From Manihot esculenta (taxonomy: Eukaryota; Streptophyta; Magnoliopsida; Malpighiales; Euphorbiaceae): 64,000 nt of DNA. Shown here in pieces: positions 11,269 through 22,700 of this stretch. Where the stretch lies: assembly GCF_001659605.2 (NCBI RefSeq), contig NC_035161.2, positions 25,901,691-25,965,690 on the forward strand, in the 5' to 3' direction. A model generated the notes under the pieces. It worked only from the letters and a program-made list of their open reading frames with translations, was not told where the DNA came from and ran no database searches. Position numbers and translations under genes: made by a program. Each line of letters opens with the position of its first letter. The stretch's first letter is position 1.

Positions 11269-14200
11269 ATGAGGGGAACTCGTCGATCAGCAAGATTGAC
11301 TGGAGTACCACCTGAGGATGAGGGCATGAGCGCCCGTCCTCCAGCATTGCCGAGGGCAATGTGTAGTAGGTCTAGCAGAGAAAGAGTAGCAAGAGACCCT
11401 AGAAGGTCTTTGGATCTGGGTAGAAGCAGATCAGTCAGAGGAACAGTTCAGGGAGGAGCGTCAGAGGACGTGGGGGATGATATGGATGTAGAGCAGAGGA
11501 GGGATGGCAGTCTGGGAGTTAGCATGTCGGGGAAAGGTATGGGAGAGTCCCAAGGAGGCACTCAGGCCTCGGGATTTGTTCAGCCACCTTACTACCCACC
11601 CTTCTCACAAAACCCCGGGTATTCGATGGGAGGCACATCGGATTACCCTAGCTTCACTCCTTATCCCACACAGATGCCATACCCACCTTACTACCCACCT
11701 TACTCACAGTACCCAATGTATCCACCCCACCTTACTCACAGTACCCAATGTATCCACCCCACCTTACTCACAGTACCCAATGTATCCACCCCCACCTTAC
11801 TATCCAAATCCAACAAACCCTACCTCAGAAAATGTTGCACCACCTCCACCACCTACAGAACCAGCAGCCCCAGTTACTCAACCTACTAGACCTAGCTCAG
11901 CCAGTGGGAGCAAGGTCAAGATGACTGAATACATGAAGCTGGGTGCTCCCCAGTTTGAGTCAGGTGATGACCCGTTTGTGTATCTTGAGAGGGTCAAAAC
12001 TATTACAGAGGAGTTAGGGGCGGATGACAGTAGAGCCATTCAGATGGCTGGGTTCACGCTTAAGTGCAAGAAGGCACGAGAGTGGTTCAAGAATTATGTG
12101 AACCCGAGAGTGGACAACATGTCCTGGGAAGAGTTTGCAAACGAGTTTGCAGGTTGGGCTTTTCCCGATAGTTCAAGGGAGCTGAAAATGATAGAGTTCG
12201 AACAGTTGAGGCAGATAGAGGATATGAGTGTAGAGGAGTACACCGACAGATTCTTGGAGCTGTTGCCTTTTGCTGGGCAGAGTCTGGATACGGATTCAAA
12301 GAAGTCAAGGAGGTATGTCATGAAACTTCATTCCAGGTATTCCTCCTTGATTCAGTCCGTGGACAGGGAGAGTTTCCATGCCATAGTAGAAATGGCTAGG
12401 AAAATGGAGGCCAGTGCCATCATTCAGGGGACAGTTAAGCAGACAGTGGCACAGCCTTCTGGTTCTAAAACTCCGGATGGGGGAAGATTAGATCCTTCTA
12501 CCCTGAGTGCAGCAGCTTCAGGCAGTAAGAGATGGGGTAAGCCCAAGGGTAAGAAGAATAAGTTCTGGAATAAAGTCAAGTCCAGTCTGGGATTTGGGAG
12601 TGGCTCAAGCTCTGGTGCGGATAATGCAGTTTGTGCGAAGTGTGGTAAGCCACACAGGGGAGTATGTCGGTTTGGGATGAACGCCTGCTTCAGATGTGGT
12701 CAGGAGGGGCATATGGCTCGAGAATGTCCAAGAGCAGTCCCGATGGCTCAGTCCCAGCAGACAGCCTCAGGCAGTGTAGTGCAGCCAGCAGCTCCAGCCA
12801 TGACTCAGGCCAGTGGCAGAGGCAGAGGGAGAGGGGCAGCCTCTTCTTCAGTGGGTTTCAGAGGTGAAGGTCCATCAGCTCCAGCACGGATCTTCACAAT
12901 GACACAGCAGGAGGCAGATGCATCTAACACCGTGGTGGCAGGTAACTTAGTCATTGGTTGTTCAGATGTTTATGCCTTGATGGACCCTGGTGCATCTCAT
13001 TCTTTTATTGCTCCGAGAGCCGTGGGGAGGTTAGGTCTGATGACTTCTGGGTTAGAGTGTCCTCTCTGGGTCAGTGGACCCAAGTGTGATCCATCGGTGG
13101 CAGAGTCAGTCTGCCAGTGTAGTCCTGTGTTTGTTAAGGGAAGATGCTTGTCCGCCGACCTAGTGGTTCTAGATTTGACAGATTTTGATGTCATTCTAGG
13201 GATGGACTGGTTATCTACCCATGGTGCTACCTTGGACTGTAGGGACAAGGTAGTCAGGTTCAGAGGTCAGGATGGGTCTGAGGTTGTCTTCAGAGGAGAC
13301 AGGAGAGGTACACCTAGAGGTCTGATATCAGCTCTTCAGGCTCGTAGGTTGCTCAGGAGGGGATGTCAGGGGTATTTGGCTCATGTGAGAGAGCTTAGTG
13401 GTCAGGTCAGAGAGCCCGCCTTAGTGCCAGTGGTTAGAGAGTTCTTAGATGTGTTCCCAGACGAGCTGCCAGGTTTACCACCTGCTAGGGAGATAGAGTT
13501 CGAGATAGAACTGATGCCTGAAACCCGACCGATCTCTATCCCTCCCTACAGGATGGCGCCAGCAGAATTGAAAGAGTTGAAGGAGCAGTTACAGGAGTTG
13601 GTAGACAAGGGCTTCATCCGATCGAGTACCTCACCCTGGGGTGCTCCAGTTTTGTTCGTGAGAAAGAAGGATGGATCCCTTAGACTTTGTATCGACTACA
13701 GGCAGTTGAACAAAGTCACTACCAAGAACAAGTACCCTTTGCCAAGGATCGACGATCTATTCGACCAGCTAGCAGGAGCGGGTTGTTTCTCCAAAATAGA
13801 TCTGAGATCTGGGTACCACCAGCTGAGGATCAGAGATGAGGACGTGCCAAAGACAACGTTCAGGACCAGATATGGGCATTTTGAGTTCCTTGTGATGCCG
13901 TTCGGGTTAACCAACGCCCCTGCAGCATTCATGGATCTCATGAATAGAGTGTTTAGCCAGTACCTGGATCACTTCGTTATTGTCTTCATAGATGATATCC
14001 TAGTGTATTCCAAGAATGCAGAGGAGCATGCCCATCATCTGAGGTTGGTTCTACAGACCTTGAGGGAACATGGCTTGTATGCCAAGTTCTCCAAGTGTGA
14101 GTTCTGGCTGAGGAGCATTTCGTTCTTGGGGCATGTAGTGTCAGAGAATGGGATAGAGGTGGACCCCAAGAAGACAGAAACTGTGGCTAACTGGCCTAGA

Positions 14201-16327
14201 CCCACTTCAGTGACGGAGATCAGGAGTTTCTTGGGTTTGGCAGGTTACTACAGGAGGTTCGTTCAGGACTTCTCGAAAATAGCAACTCCTCTGACCAGAC
14301 TAACCAGGAAGAATCAGAAATTTCTGTGGACTGACTAGTGCGAAGAGAGTTTTGAAGAGCTTAAGAAGAGGTTGACTTCAGCGCCAGTTTTAGTTCTGCC
14401 ATCTAGTGATGAGGACTTTACAGTCTTTTGTGATGCGTCCCGTGTGGGACTGGGTTGTGTACTGATGCAAAATGAGAGGGTGATTGCTTATGCTTCGAGG
14501 CAGCTAAAGAAGCATGAGTTGAATTACCCCACACATGACCTTGAGATGGCAGCAGTAATCTTTGCACTCAAGATGTGGAGGCACTACCTCTATGGGGTAA
14601 AATGTGAGATCTTTACAGATCATAAGAGCCTGCAGTACATCCTGAGTCAAAGAGATTTGAACTTGAGACAGAGGAGATGGGTGGAGCTGCTGAGTGACTA
14701 TGATTGCAAGATTCAGTATCATCCGGGTAAGGCGAATGTCGTGGCAGACGCCCTAAGCCGGAAGTCACTAGGCAGTCTATCCCACATCACGGCAGAGAGG
14801 AGACCAGTAGTGAAGGAGTTTTACAAGCTCATTGATGAAGGTCTACAGTTGGAGTTGTCTGGTACAGGTGCCTTGGTTGCTCAGATGAAAGTGACACCTG
14901 TGTTTCTGGAGCAAGTGGCTCAGAAACAGCATGAGGACCCAGAGTTAGTAAAGATTGCCAGGACTGTTCAGTCAGGCAAAGACAGCGAGTTCAGATTCGA
15001 CAACAAGGGGATCCTTCGCTATGGGAGTCGTTTATGTGTACCAGATGACATAGGGCTAAAAGGAGACATTATGAGAGAGGCTCATAATGCAAGATACAGC
15101 ATTCACCCCGGAGCCACCAAAATGTATCAGGATCTGAAGAAAGTTTATTGGTGGCCAGCCATGAAGAGAGAAGTGGCACAGTTTGTGTCAGCCTGCGAAG
15201 TTTGTCAGAGGGTGAAGCTTGAACATCAGAAGCCGGCTGGAATGCTTAACCCGCTACCTATTCCAGAGTGGAAATGGGAGAATATAGCTATGGACTTCGT
15301 AGTGGGGTTACCGGCGATGTCCAACAGATTGGACTCCATATGGGTGATTGTGGACAGACTCACCAAATCTGCTCACTTCATCCCTGTTAGGAGTGGCTAT
15401 TCTGTGGACAAGTTGGCGCAGGTGTATGTTGATGAGATAGTCAGACTGCATGGGGTTCCTGTTTCTATAGTATCGGATAGAGGACCCCAGTTCACCTCCA
15501 GGTTTTGGCGGAGTCTGCAGAATGCCATGGGTACTAGGTTGGATTTCAGTACTGCCTTCCACCCTCAGACTGATGGACAGTCAGAAAGGACCATCCAGAC
15601 TATCGAAGATATGCTTAGAATGTGTGTGCTGGACTTTGGCGGTTCTTGGAGGCAGCATCTACCTTTGGTGGAGTTTGCCTACAATAACAGCCATCATGCT
15701 AGCATCGGAATGGCCCCATACGAAGCTTTATATGGGAGGAAGTGCAGGTCACCTGTTTGCTGGGAGGAAGTTGGAGAAAAGGTCTTGGCAGGGCCTGAGC
15801 TAGTAGAGATCACCAGCAGGATGGTACCCTTAATCAGAGAAAGAATCAAGACTGCTGCAAGCAGACAGAAGAGTTATGCAGACATCCGCAGAAGGCAAGT
15901 GGAGTTTCAGGAGGGGGATCTGGTATTGCTTAAGGTGTCTCCAATGAAGGGAGTGGTTCGCTTCGGGAAGAAAGGTAAACTAGCCCCACGATACATCGGA
16001 CCCTTTGAAATCTTGCAGAAGATTGGGAATGTGTCGTATAAGCTAGATTTGCCTGCTTCTATGGCAAGAATCCATCCGGTTTTCCATGTTTCAATGTTGA
16101 GAAAATTTGTGTCAGATCCGGGCAAGGTTCTTAGTGAGCCTGATGTGGAGATCCAAGAGGATCTCACCTATGTGGAATAGCCAGTACGGATCCTAGACAC
16201 CCAGATCAGAAAGCTAAGAAACAAGGAAATCCCGATGGTGAAAGTCCTGTGGAACCACCACAACATGGAAGAATGCACTTGGGAGACACGGGAGTCTATG
16301 CTCCGGCAATATCCTCATCTCTTTTAA
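11269..16327 (+). pseudogene. Ty3/Gypsy gag-pol polyprotein (broken)
   Basis: Gag probably starts at ATG 11269 (MRGTRRSARLTG...). After a proline/tyrosine-rich stretch the frame is lost in a 32-bp triplication (11697-11792) and resumes in another frame. Domains in order: Gag core from about 11930 ([12 protein letters not shown]...); zinc knuckle [14 protein letters not shown] near 12690; aspartic protease [10 protein letters not shown] near 12980; reverse transcriptase 13480-14160 with [13 protein letters not shown]; RNase H from about 14400 (FCDASRVGLGCVL); integrase with zinc-binding HPGATKMY...CEVCQRVK (about 15100-15220) and core MDFVVGLP, SDRGPQF; GPF-type module LAPRYIGPFEIL; then a chromodomain-like tail WNHHNMEECTWETRE ending at 16327. 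In-frame amber stops stand at 14336-14338 and 16178-16180. Domain order and tail resemble Del/Tekay-type chromoviruses (inference). The copy cannot make a complete polyprotein by itself. Confidence 0.93.
11697..11792. repeat. Three exact 32-bp tandem units in gag
   Basis: Unit: ACCTTACTCACAGTACCCAA plus twelve more bases, at 11697-11728, 11729-11760 and 11761-11792. Thirty-two is not a multiple of three, so the two extra units move the N-terminal Gag frame out of register with the rest. A single unit would keep one frame, which suggests the triplication broke an intact gag. Confidence 0.9.
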
Positions 16328-16400
16328 GGTTAGTCTCTATGTGTTTTATGTTGTATGCCTTGCATGTGCTAGTTGAGGAACATTCGGGGACGAATGTTCT

Positions 16401-16414
16401 TAAGGGGGGGAGAA
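16401..16414 (+). other. Polypurine tract of Gypsy element
   Basis: TAAGGGGGGGAGAA directly before the TG of the 3' LTR; the plus-strand primer for reverse transcription. Confidence 0.85.
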
Positions 16415-18661
16415 TGTAATACCCGGCTAGACTCCGGTATCGGAATTCCTACCGTCCGGTGGAATCTCGGATGTCGGAAGCCTCTAGTAGGGTAAAACCA
16501 TATTTTTATGAAATGTTTTAATGTGTTTTATGTTTTTAAGCATGAAATAAAATGAGTTTTTGCATGAAAATAGCATTGGAGGAAAACTCAAGTTCGGCCG
16601 CCGAACATCAAGTTCGGCCGCCGAACATGCATGCGTTGTGGGTGTGCTTTAGGCCCCCGAAAGTATAAGTGAGGGAAGTCCAGGTTCGGCCGCTGAACAT
16701 GGCATGCATGTGGAGGCACATTCGGCCCCCGAACGTGGTCTGGCCAGCCACTATAAAAGGGTCCCTTAGCCGAAAACGGGCGAGCTTTTTCCCCATTTTC
16801 GGCCAAGGTGAGTCTCCGCCGCCCCTCACCCATCTTTGGTGTCTTTCCTCTAGATCTTTCAAGGTTTTCACTTGTTTTTACTTTATTTTGAAGATTTGAG
16901 CATTTGAGCAAGGTTTTTGGAGCTTGGAGGTTCAAGAACTCAAGCTCTCCCAACTTCGAGTTTAGGTCGTCTCTCTCTCGATCTTCAAGAGGTAAGAGCC
17001 GATCTTAAACTCATTGCATGTTTAAAGTAAGTTTTAAGTAGATCTATGGGTTAGAATGCATGTTTAGGTTATGGTTATGCTTTTAGAGTTTATGGGTATA
17101 AATGTATGTTCATGAACAATGTGAGTTGCTTGATGTGTTGTAGATGGGGTTTATGATGGTTTGAGGCCCCTAGGAACATGTATGCTTGTGTTTGTGTGTT
17201 GTAGAATAGGTTTGATGCATGTTGGAAAGGTTTGGAGGCGAAATGTGCATAGGGAGCCAAGTTTCTGCCCTTTGGCAGAAACCAGGTTCGGCAGCTGAAG
17301 GACTTTCGGCCGCCGAACATGGCTGGGAAGGCAGCCTTTCGGCTGTCGAAGCTTGCCCCCGAAGGGAGATTTTCTTCTCTGTCTGGCAGTTTCGGCCGCC
17401 GAAGGTGCCGCCGAACATGCATGAGTTTCGTCTCTGTCTGGGAGTTTCGGCCGCCGAAGGTGCCGCCGAACCTGCTTGACTTTCGGCTCTGGAGGGACTT
17501 TCGGCCGCCGAACCTGCCGCCGAAAGTGCCCTGTCCAGGCCTCCTTTGCATGTTTTTGTATGGTTGTTTCAGGATGTTTTTGGGGGTTTTTGGGGAGTAG
17601 TTTATAGTTATGTTCAGGTATGTTTGGTCCCTCATTTGAGTCCACCTGTGTAGGTTCGGACCCGAGGAACCGAGGACCCCAGCAGTGAGTTCAGCTGCTT
17701 CGGTGTTGTCAGAGTCTGCCAGAGGTGAGTGGAACTAAACTTAATCTTTTAAATTAAATGTTTTATCATGTTTCATGCATCATGATTATGCAATAGGATA
17801 ATTGCATTAGTTTCACGAATATGCCGCATTGCATCGATTGTTGTTGATGTGGGTGAATGTTGGATGACCCAATTAGTCCATGACAGGAAGACCAGGACCC
17901 CATTCTACGGCCTGGCACGGTTATGGGACTCGAAGACCAGGAGCCCAGAGGAGGCCCTGGGGCAGATGGTAAGTAATGTATGTTATGACAGGAAGACCAG
18001 GACCCCATGCTACGGCCTGGCACAATGTTAGCTTGGACTAATTGGTGACAAGTTCACCCAACCCTTATGTGAATTGTCTGTGTTATGATGCATTTCATTG
18101 GAGCATAGTATTAATATGTTTTATAGTTCTGCTCACTGGGCTTTTAGCTCACCCCTCTCCCTTTACCCCCAAGCTTGCAAGTACAGGATAGAGCAGGAGT
18201 CCGGATAGAGTAAAGAAGTCATGTTTATGTAATAGCTAGCAATGGACATGATCAAATTGTAATGTAATGTCTTAAGTACAGTATAGTTATGTAATGAGGT
18301 TTATGGATGTTAGAGGTGTGCTTGACCCTAGAATGTTGTTATCCCTTTTAATACATGATCTTGGTTATTTTATGATGTTTATACAAACCAACTCAACGTA
18401 TGTTATGTCACCCATTTGGGGGCACTGATGAGATCCCACAGAGGGATCAATGTTTATGATTTATGTTATATACAGTGCATGCACAGGTTGAGTATGGTTG
18501 ATGTATATGGAAAGAAAAGTTTTAATTTTTATGTATGTTTTTGATCATGTATGGGATTAAGCAGGTTCACAGGATGCATGTTAGGCTTGTTACGGGTCCC
18601 GGCGGCCTTAAGTCGACCCGGATCCTAGCGCCGGTAGCGGTCCGATTTTCGGGTCGTTACA
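16415..18661 (+). mobile_element. 3' LTR of complete Ty3/Gypsy element (2247 bp)
   Basis: TGTAATACCC to CGTTACA, followed by the GCTCC target copy at 18662-18666. Compared with the 5' LTR it has an extra block of about 55 bp around 17418-17472 carrying one more GCCGCCGAA-type unit, and lacks one minisatellite unit of about 41 bp. TATA box at 16752-16758. Many of the substitutions against the 5' LTR are C/T or G/A. Confidence 0.95.
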
Positions 18662-18666
18662 GCTCC

Positions 18667-19382
18667 CAAAATCTCCCTTTGAGATTCAAATTTCACCACC
18701 ATTGAGTATGCCTTATTCACTGTTGGTAAGGGATCCATTCCTAATACATGGTCCCTTATAGACCCAAAGGACTCGTTCAGTCCCATCAGAAACTGCATGA
18801 GTCTGTTTCTGTTGGTTATTTCTACTATAGCCCTAGAGGCTCCACATGTATAGGTAGGGAGGGTCTCCATAGAGCCTAACTCATCCCAAAGTCTCTTTAG
18901 CTTAGTAAAGTAGATAGCAACAAAGGCATTCTCTTGAGACATAAGAGAAATTTTTCTGTGTAATTCATATATCATAGGGCCATTGCATTCTCCAAACCTT
19001 TCACATATTTCTAACCAGAGATCTCTGGCTGAAGCAGTGTATATAAAACCATCCACCAGTTCCTTGGAGATGGAGTTGAGGATCCAAGATGTGACCATGA
19101 AGTCACATCTCTTCCATTGTTCGTAACCCTCAGAGTCTTTGCTAGGTGTCGAAACTGTTCCTTTGACAAACCCTAGCTTCATCTTGGCACCTAGGGCAAT
19201 TTTAATCGCCCTAGTCCATGATCTAAAGTTTGATCCTAGGGTGTTGAAACTAGATTCATACCTAGATGATCAGAAGCTTGGAGACTCAAAGGATCTCCCA
19301 TTCCTTGGGCCATGCCTTGTGATTTTTCCGATGCACCCGTCGCCTTCTGTTCCTTACTACTGTTCCCTCGCTCCGTCGCCAT
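18667..19382 (-). pseudogene. Outer Copia: gag N-terminal part
   Basis: On the minus strand a Copia Gag starts at ATG 19382 (MATERG...) and reaches a typical LVSTP motif near 19250. There a small indel shifts the frame; it then continues as RSWTRAIKIALGAKM and MKLGFVKGTVSTPSKDSEGY down to KFESQREILG next to the Gypsy insertion. The Gag_pre/UBN2-type features YEQWKRCDFMVTSWILNS and IYFTKLKRLWDEL are visible. The frame continues at 8764 on the other side of the inserted Gypsy, where the zinc knuckle is found. Confidence 0.88.
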
Positions 19383-19450
19383 CAGATCTCTCAAAAAACT
19401 CTAGATCCCACTCATGCAGCCATTGACGCGCCGTCGTGAGCCAAAATGAG

Positions 19451-19462
19451 GCTCTGATACCA
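19451..19462 (-). other. Primer-binding site of outer Copia
   Basis: Minus strand reads TGGTATCAGAGC, complementary to tRNA-iMet, directly internal to the right LTR. It proves that the right LTR is the 5' LTR. Confidence 0.9.
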
Positions 19463-19710
19463 TGTGCGAGAGAGAGAGAAAATTTTGAATTCTTATTTCA
19501 GAAAGAAAAATGACGTTACAACTAAGGTCTGGAAGCATCGTGCTTCCTTATGTAGCAGAAAAGTACACATGCACATTTTATGCAAAATAAACCAATCACA
19601 ACAAGCCAACTCAGCCTTATTACAATGGAGAGGGCAACATAAAAGAAACGACATAGTTTTAATCAATATATGCATACACACTCAATAACTAAAACAATGC
19701 AGTTTCAACA
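19463..19710 (-). mobile_element. 5' LTR of outer Ty1/Copia element
   Basis: 248 bp; plus-strand ends TGTGCGAG and TTTCAACA, so in element orientation it starts with the classical TGTTGA. Followed by ACTCT (19711-19715), which equals the sequence before the left LTR. It is the better preserved of the two LTRs. Confidence 0.88.
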
Positions 19711-19715
19711 ACTCT

Positions 19716-22700
19716 AGAATTGATATTTCTGTTTGGGATGATATCTCTCTTTATTTGATGAAATTTTATTAAAACAATCAGTAGTTTTACTTAAAAAAAA
19801 AACTAAATTAAAACGATTTTTCAAATATTTTTGTTGATAATATTGCAAAGTATTTTTTTTTCAATTTTCAACTATAAATTCAAACAAATTATTCGGCAGT
19901 TGACAAATTTTTTCTTTTTTATTTATAATAAATAATGTATTATTCTTAAATTGGAGAGTAAAAATTGAGAGAGTAAAATTTAAAATCTGTCAAATTTATT
20001 CAAGTGCATTTTCCATCAAATTATATCTGTGAGTACATACGGCTAATATTCTTCTAGACTTTAAATGAAAATGGCGACTAGCTGAGTATAGTCCTAATAA
20101 TTCAACTACAAGAATATACTTCAAAACGAGAAAGTATGTTTTGAGTTTTTAATTTTTTTTAATATCTAAAAATATAAAAAATTTATTGAATTTAGATTCC
20201 GATTTAAAGGAGAAACCCATAATTGGCTCTCTAAAATAAAATTCCAGTCCAGTTTTTAGTCGGAATCTGACCGTGACCAACTCTACTTAAATGCGAAAGC
20301 ATGTGGAATAGCCATTCCTCGTGAACGAAGCAGAAAGTAATGAAAATCTGAGTTCGCGAGCTACACGAAGGACCATGTGAAAGTGCCCTTCCACAAGGCG
20401 GCGGGGCAGTGTGAATGTCGATAAATTGCGAGCTATTTGATTTTTGCAGTAGGGGTCATGTTCACATAGACCCACATGGCTCGTGTAGCAGCGCCTGCCA
20501 GCTTCCCAGCTGATGCCCAGAGTCCTATTTCTATATTTATATTTATATTTATATTTGATTTTTCATTTTGAGAGGCTGGTTTTTGATTTTTGAATTTAAC
20601 TGGATATTCACACTTTTATATTATTTAATTATTATTTTGTTCACTTCCAATTTTTTTTCTTAGCATGATAATATCTCAATTTCATAAGTTTTTTTTTTTT
20701 TTTTTGCTTTTAAACTTTTATAATTTATACAGTGGGAATAAATAAAAAGTGAGGGAAGAGGTTTAAAATCTCATTTATGTTTATCTTATTTTAAAAGTAC
20801 TATAAGATATTTATTTTTTGAAAAGAATAAAGAATTGGAATTAAATTTGAGAGATCTCAAGATTCAACTTAATGCATTTGCTATCGAGTTATCGATGAGA
20901 GCTGAAATCAATTGACAACGGTAGAATTGTTGAGTTTTTAGATAGTGTTTTTTCTGCTTGCGGTTCATTAAATCTCTATATTTAATTAGCTGTTAGTATA
21001 TTTGTATTACTATAATTATTTGATAATGATATTTTTAGATAATATTTATTATTTTTTCTTACTTTTATGAAAACAAAATGTTCTAATTTTATTGGTTCAA
21101 GTCAAATGTTACACTGTTTCGGACAAATGTGAAAATCTAAAATCGTGAGATTTGTTAAATAAATACTAACCCTAAGCCAGCTGGTTGAAGGAGAGAGAAT
21201 CGCAGCTTCCAGCAGCTGCATCATCCCTTCTCTAGACGCTGGAAAATATTCGATCCAACTAGGGTAAGGTGTTTCCTGAAGCAAAAATTCTAGTTCAATA
21301 TAAACAGACATCCAAAAACAACAACTTGGGAGGTGGTGCTGTGATAAAAGGACCCATAAAAATATAGTAAAGGCAACCCTAAGAGAGAACCAGGAGACTA
21401 CGATGCTTGAGTGCCAATCAAGCAGGGGTTGGGAAGCTCAAAACAGAGCCATAATCAAACAGGCTACCAAGATCTACGTATTGATCTAAACAGAAAGGAG
21501 CACATACTATTGGAGTTATCCCTAAATAACGACATACAAATGGAACAAAAGCTTCCCCTACTGCACTTTTGCCTTTAAACCGGCAAAAGCCTAAGACAAC
21601 ACAAGGAAAACCATCAGAGAAACTAAGAAAAAGCCAAACATACTTGGCTGAGAGACAAACAACACAATATAAAAAGAACCCTCATAAGTCAAGCTCTGAT
21701 AGGAGGGAAACCTACGCCAAATCATTGGACGGTAGAAGCCAATGACTCGGCAGTCAGGAGATGCTCTAACCCTAAGAAAAATGGGAACAAGAGAAAAGTT
21801 TTACGTAGAAACCTAGTTTCTCCTCCCTAACCAGACTGGAATTAGCTAGGGTTGAATTAGGAATCAGACCAAGCAAATAGTTTTGGTCTATGAACCAGCT
21901 TAAAAGCAGGATATAGGAAACTATTTCGGTATGATCCTTTAACTTTAACTAAAATTGTTAATTTGATCAGCAATTTTTGACTAATTTGGCTCAATTTAAA
22001 AAGTTTTTTAATTAATATTAGTTCTCTTTAATTTCATATTATAAACGATATCTTATAAAATTTTACCTTATAATATATATAATATTAAGTATAATTTATA
22101 GTATAGTCTCTAAATTTTAGCAAAATTAATAATTTAATTTCTATTTTTTGATAACAAATAATTTAATTTTTAATTTTTAATTTTCTTAATAAACTAGCTT
22201 TGCTGTTAAATTTAGCGTTAGGTAAATTAGTGAGTCGTAAATAAAAAAAGTCAGCCCAAAATTAAAGAGAGCATATTGTTATAAATATTAAAATAATAAA
22301 AATTTAATTATTATAAATTAATAAAATTAAAGTAATTAAATTATTATAAAAAGTAAAATTTAAAAGATTAAATTATAAAATTGTTATAGTATAACCATAA
22401 CTTTTAAAAAAAGACTATTTTATTAATAAAATAAAATTTTAAGGGCTGAATAGTTTATTATTAAAATAGCAGGAACTAAATTATATATTTTAATTAAAAA
22501 TTATCCAATTATTAACATTATTGTAATTTTAAAATTTCTGATCTGAATTAAATTATAATTTTTTTTATCATAAAGGAAAACTGTTTTAAAATTGTTGTTG
22601 AATAAAATTATCGAAAAAATAAGTTTAATTAAATTTTTATATTTTTATTTAAAATAAATAATTATTTTTTTAATTAATTAAGTTAGTGTATTTTTTTAAA

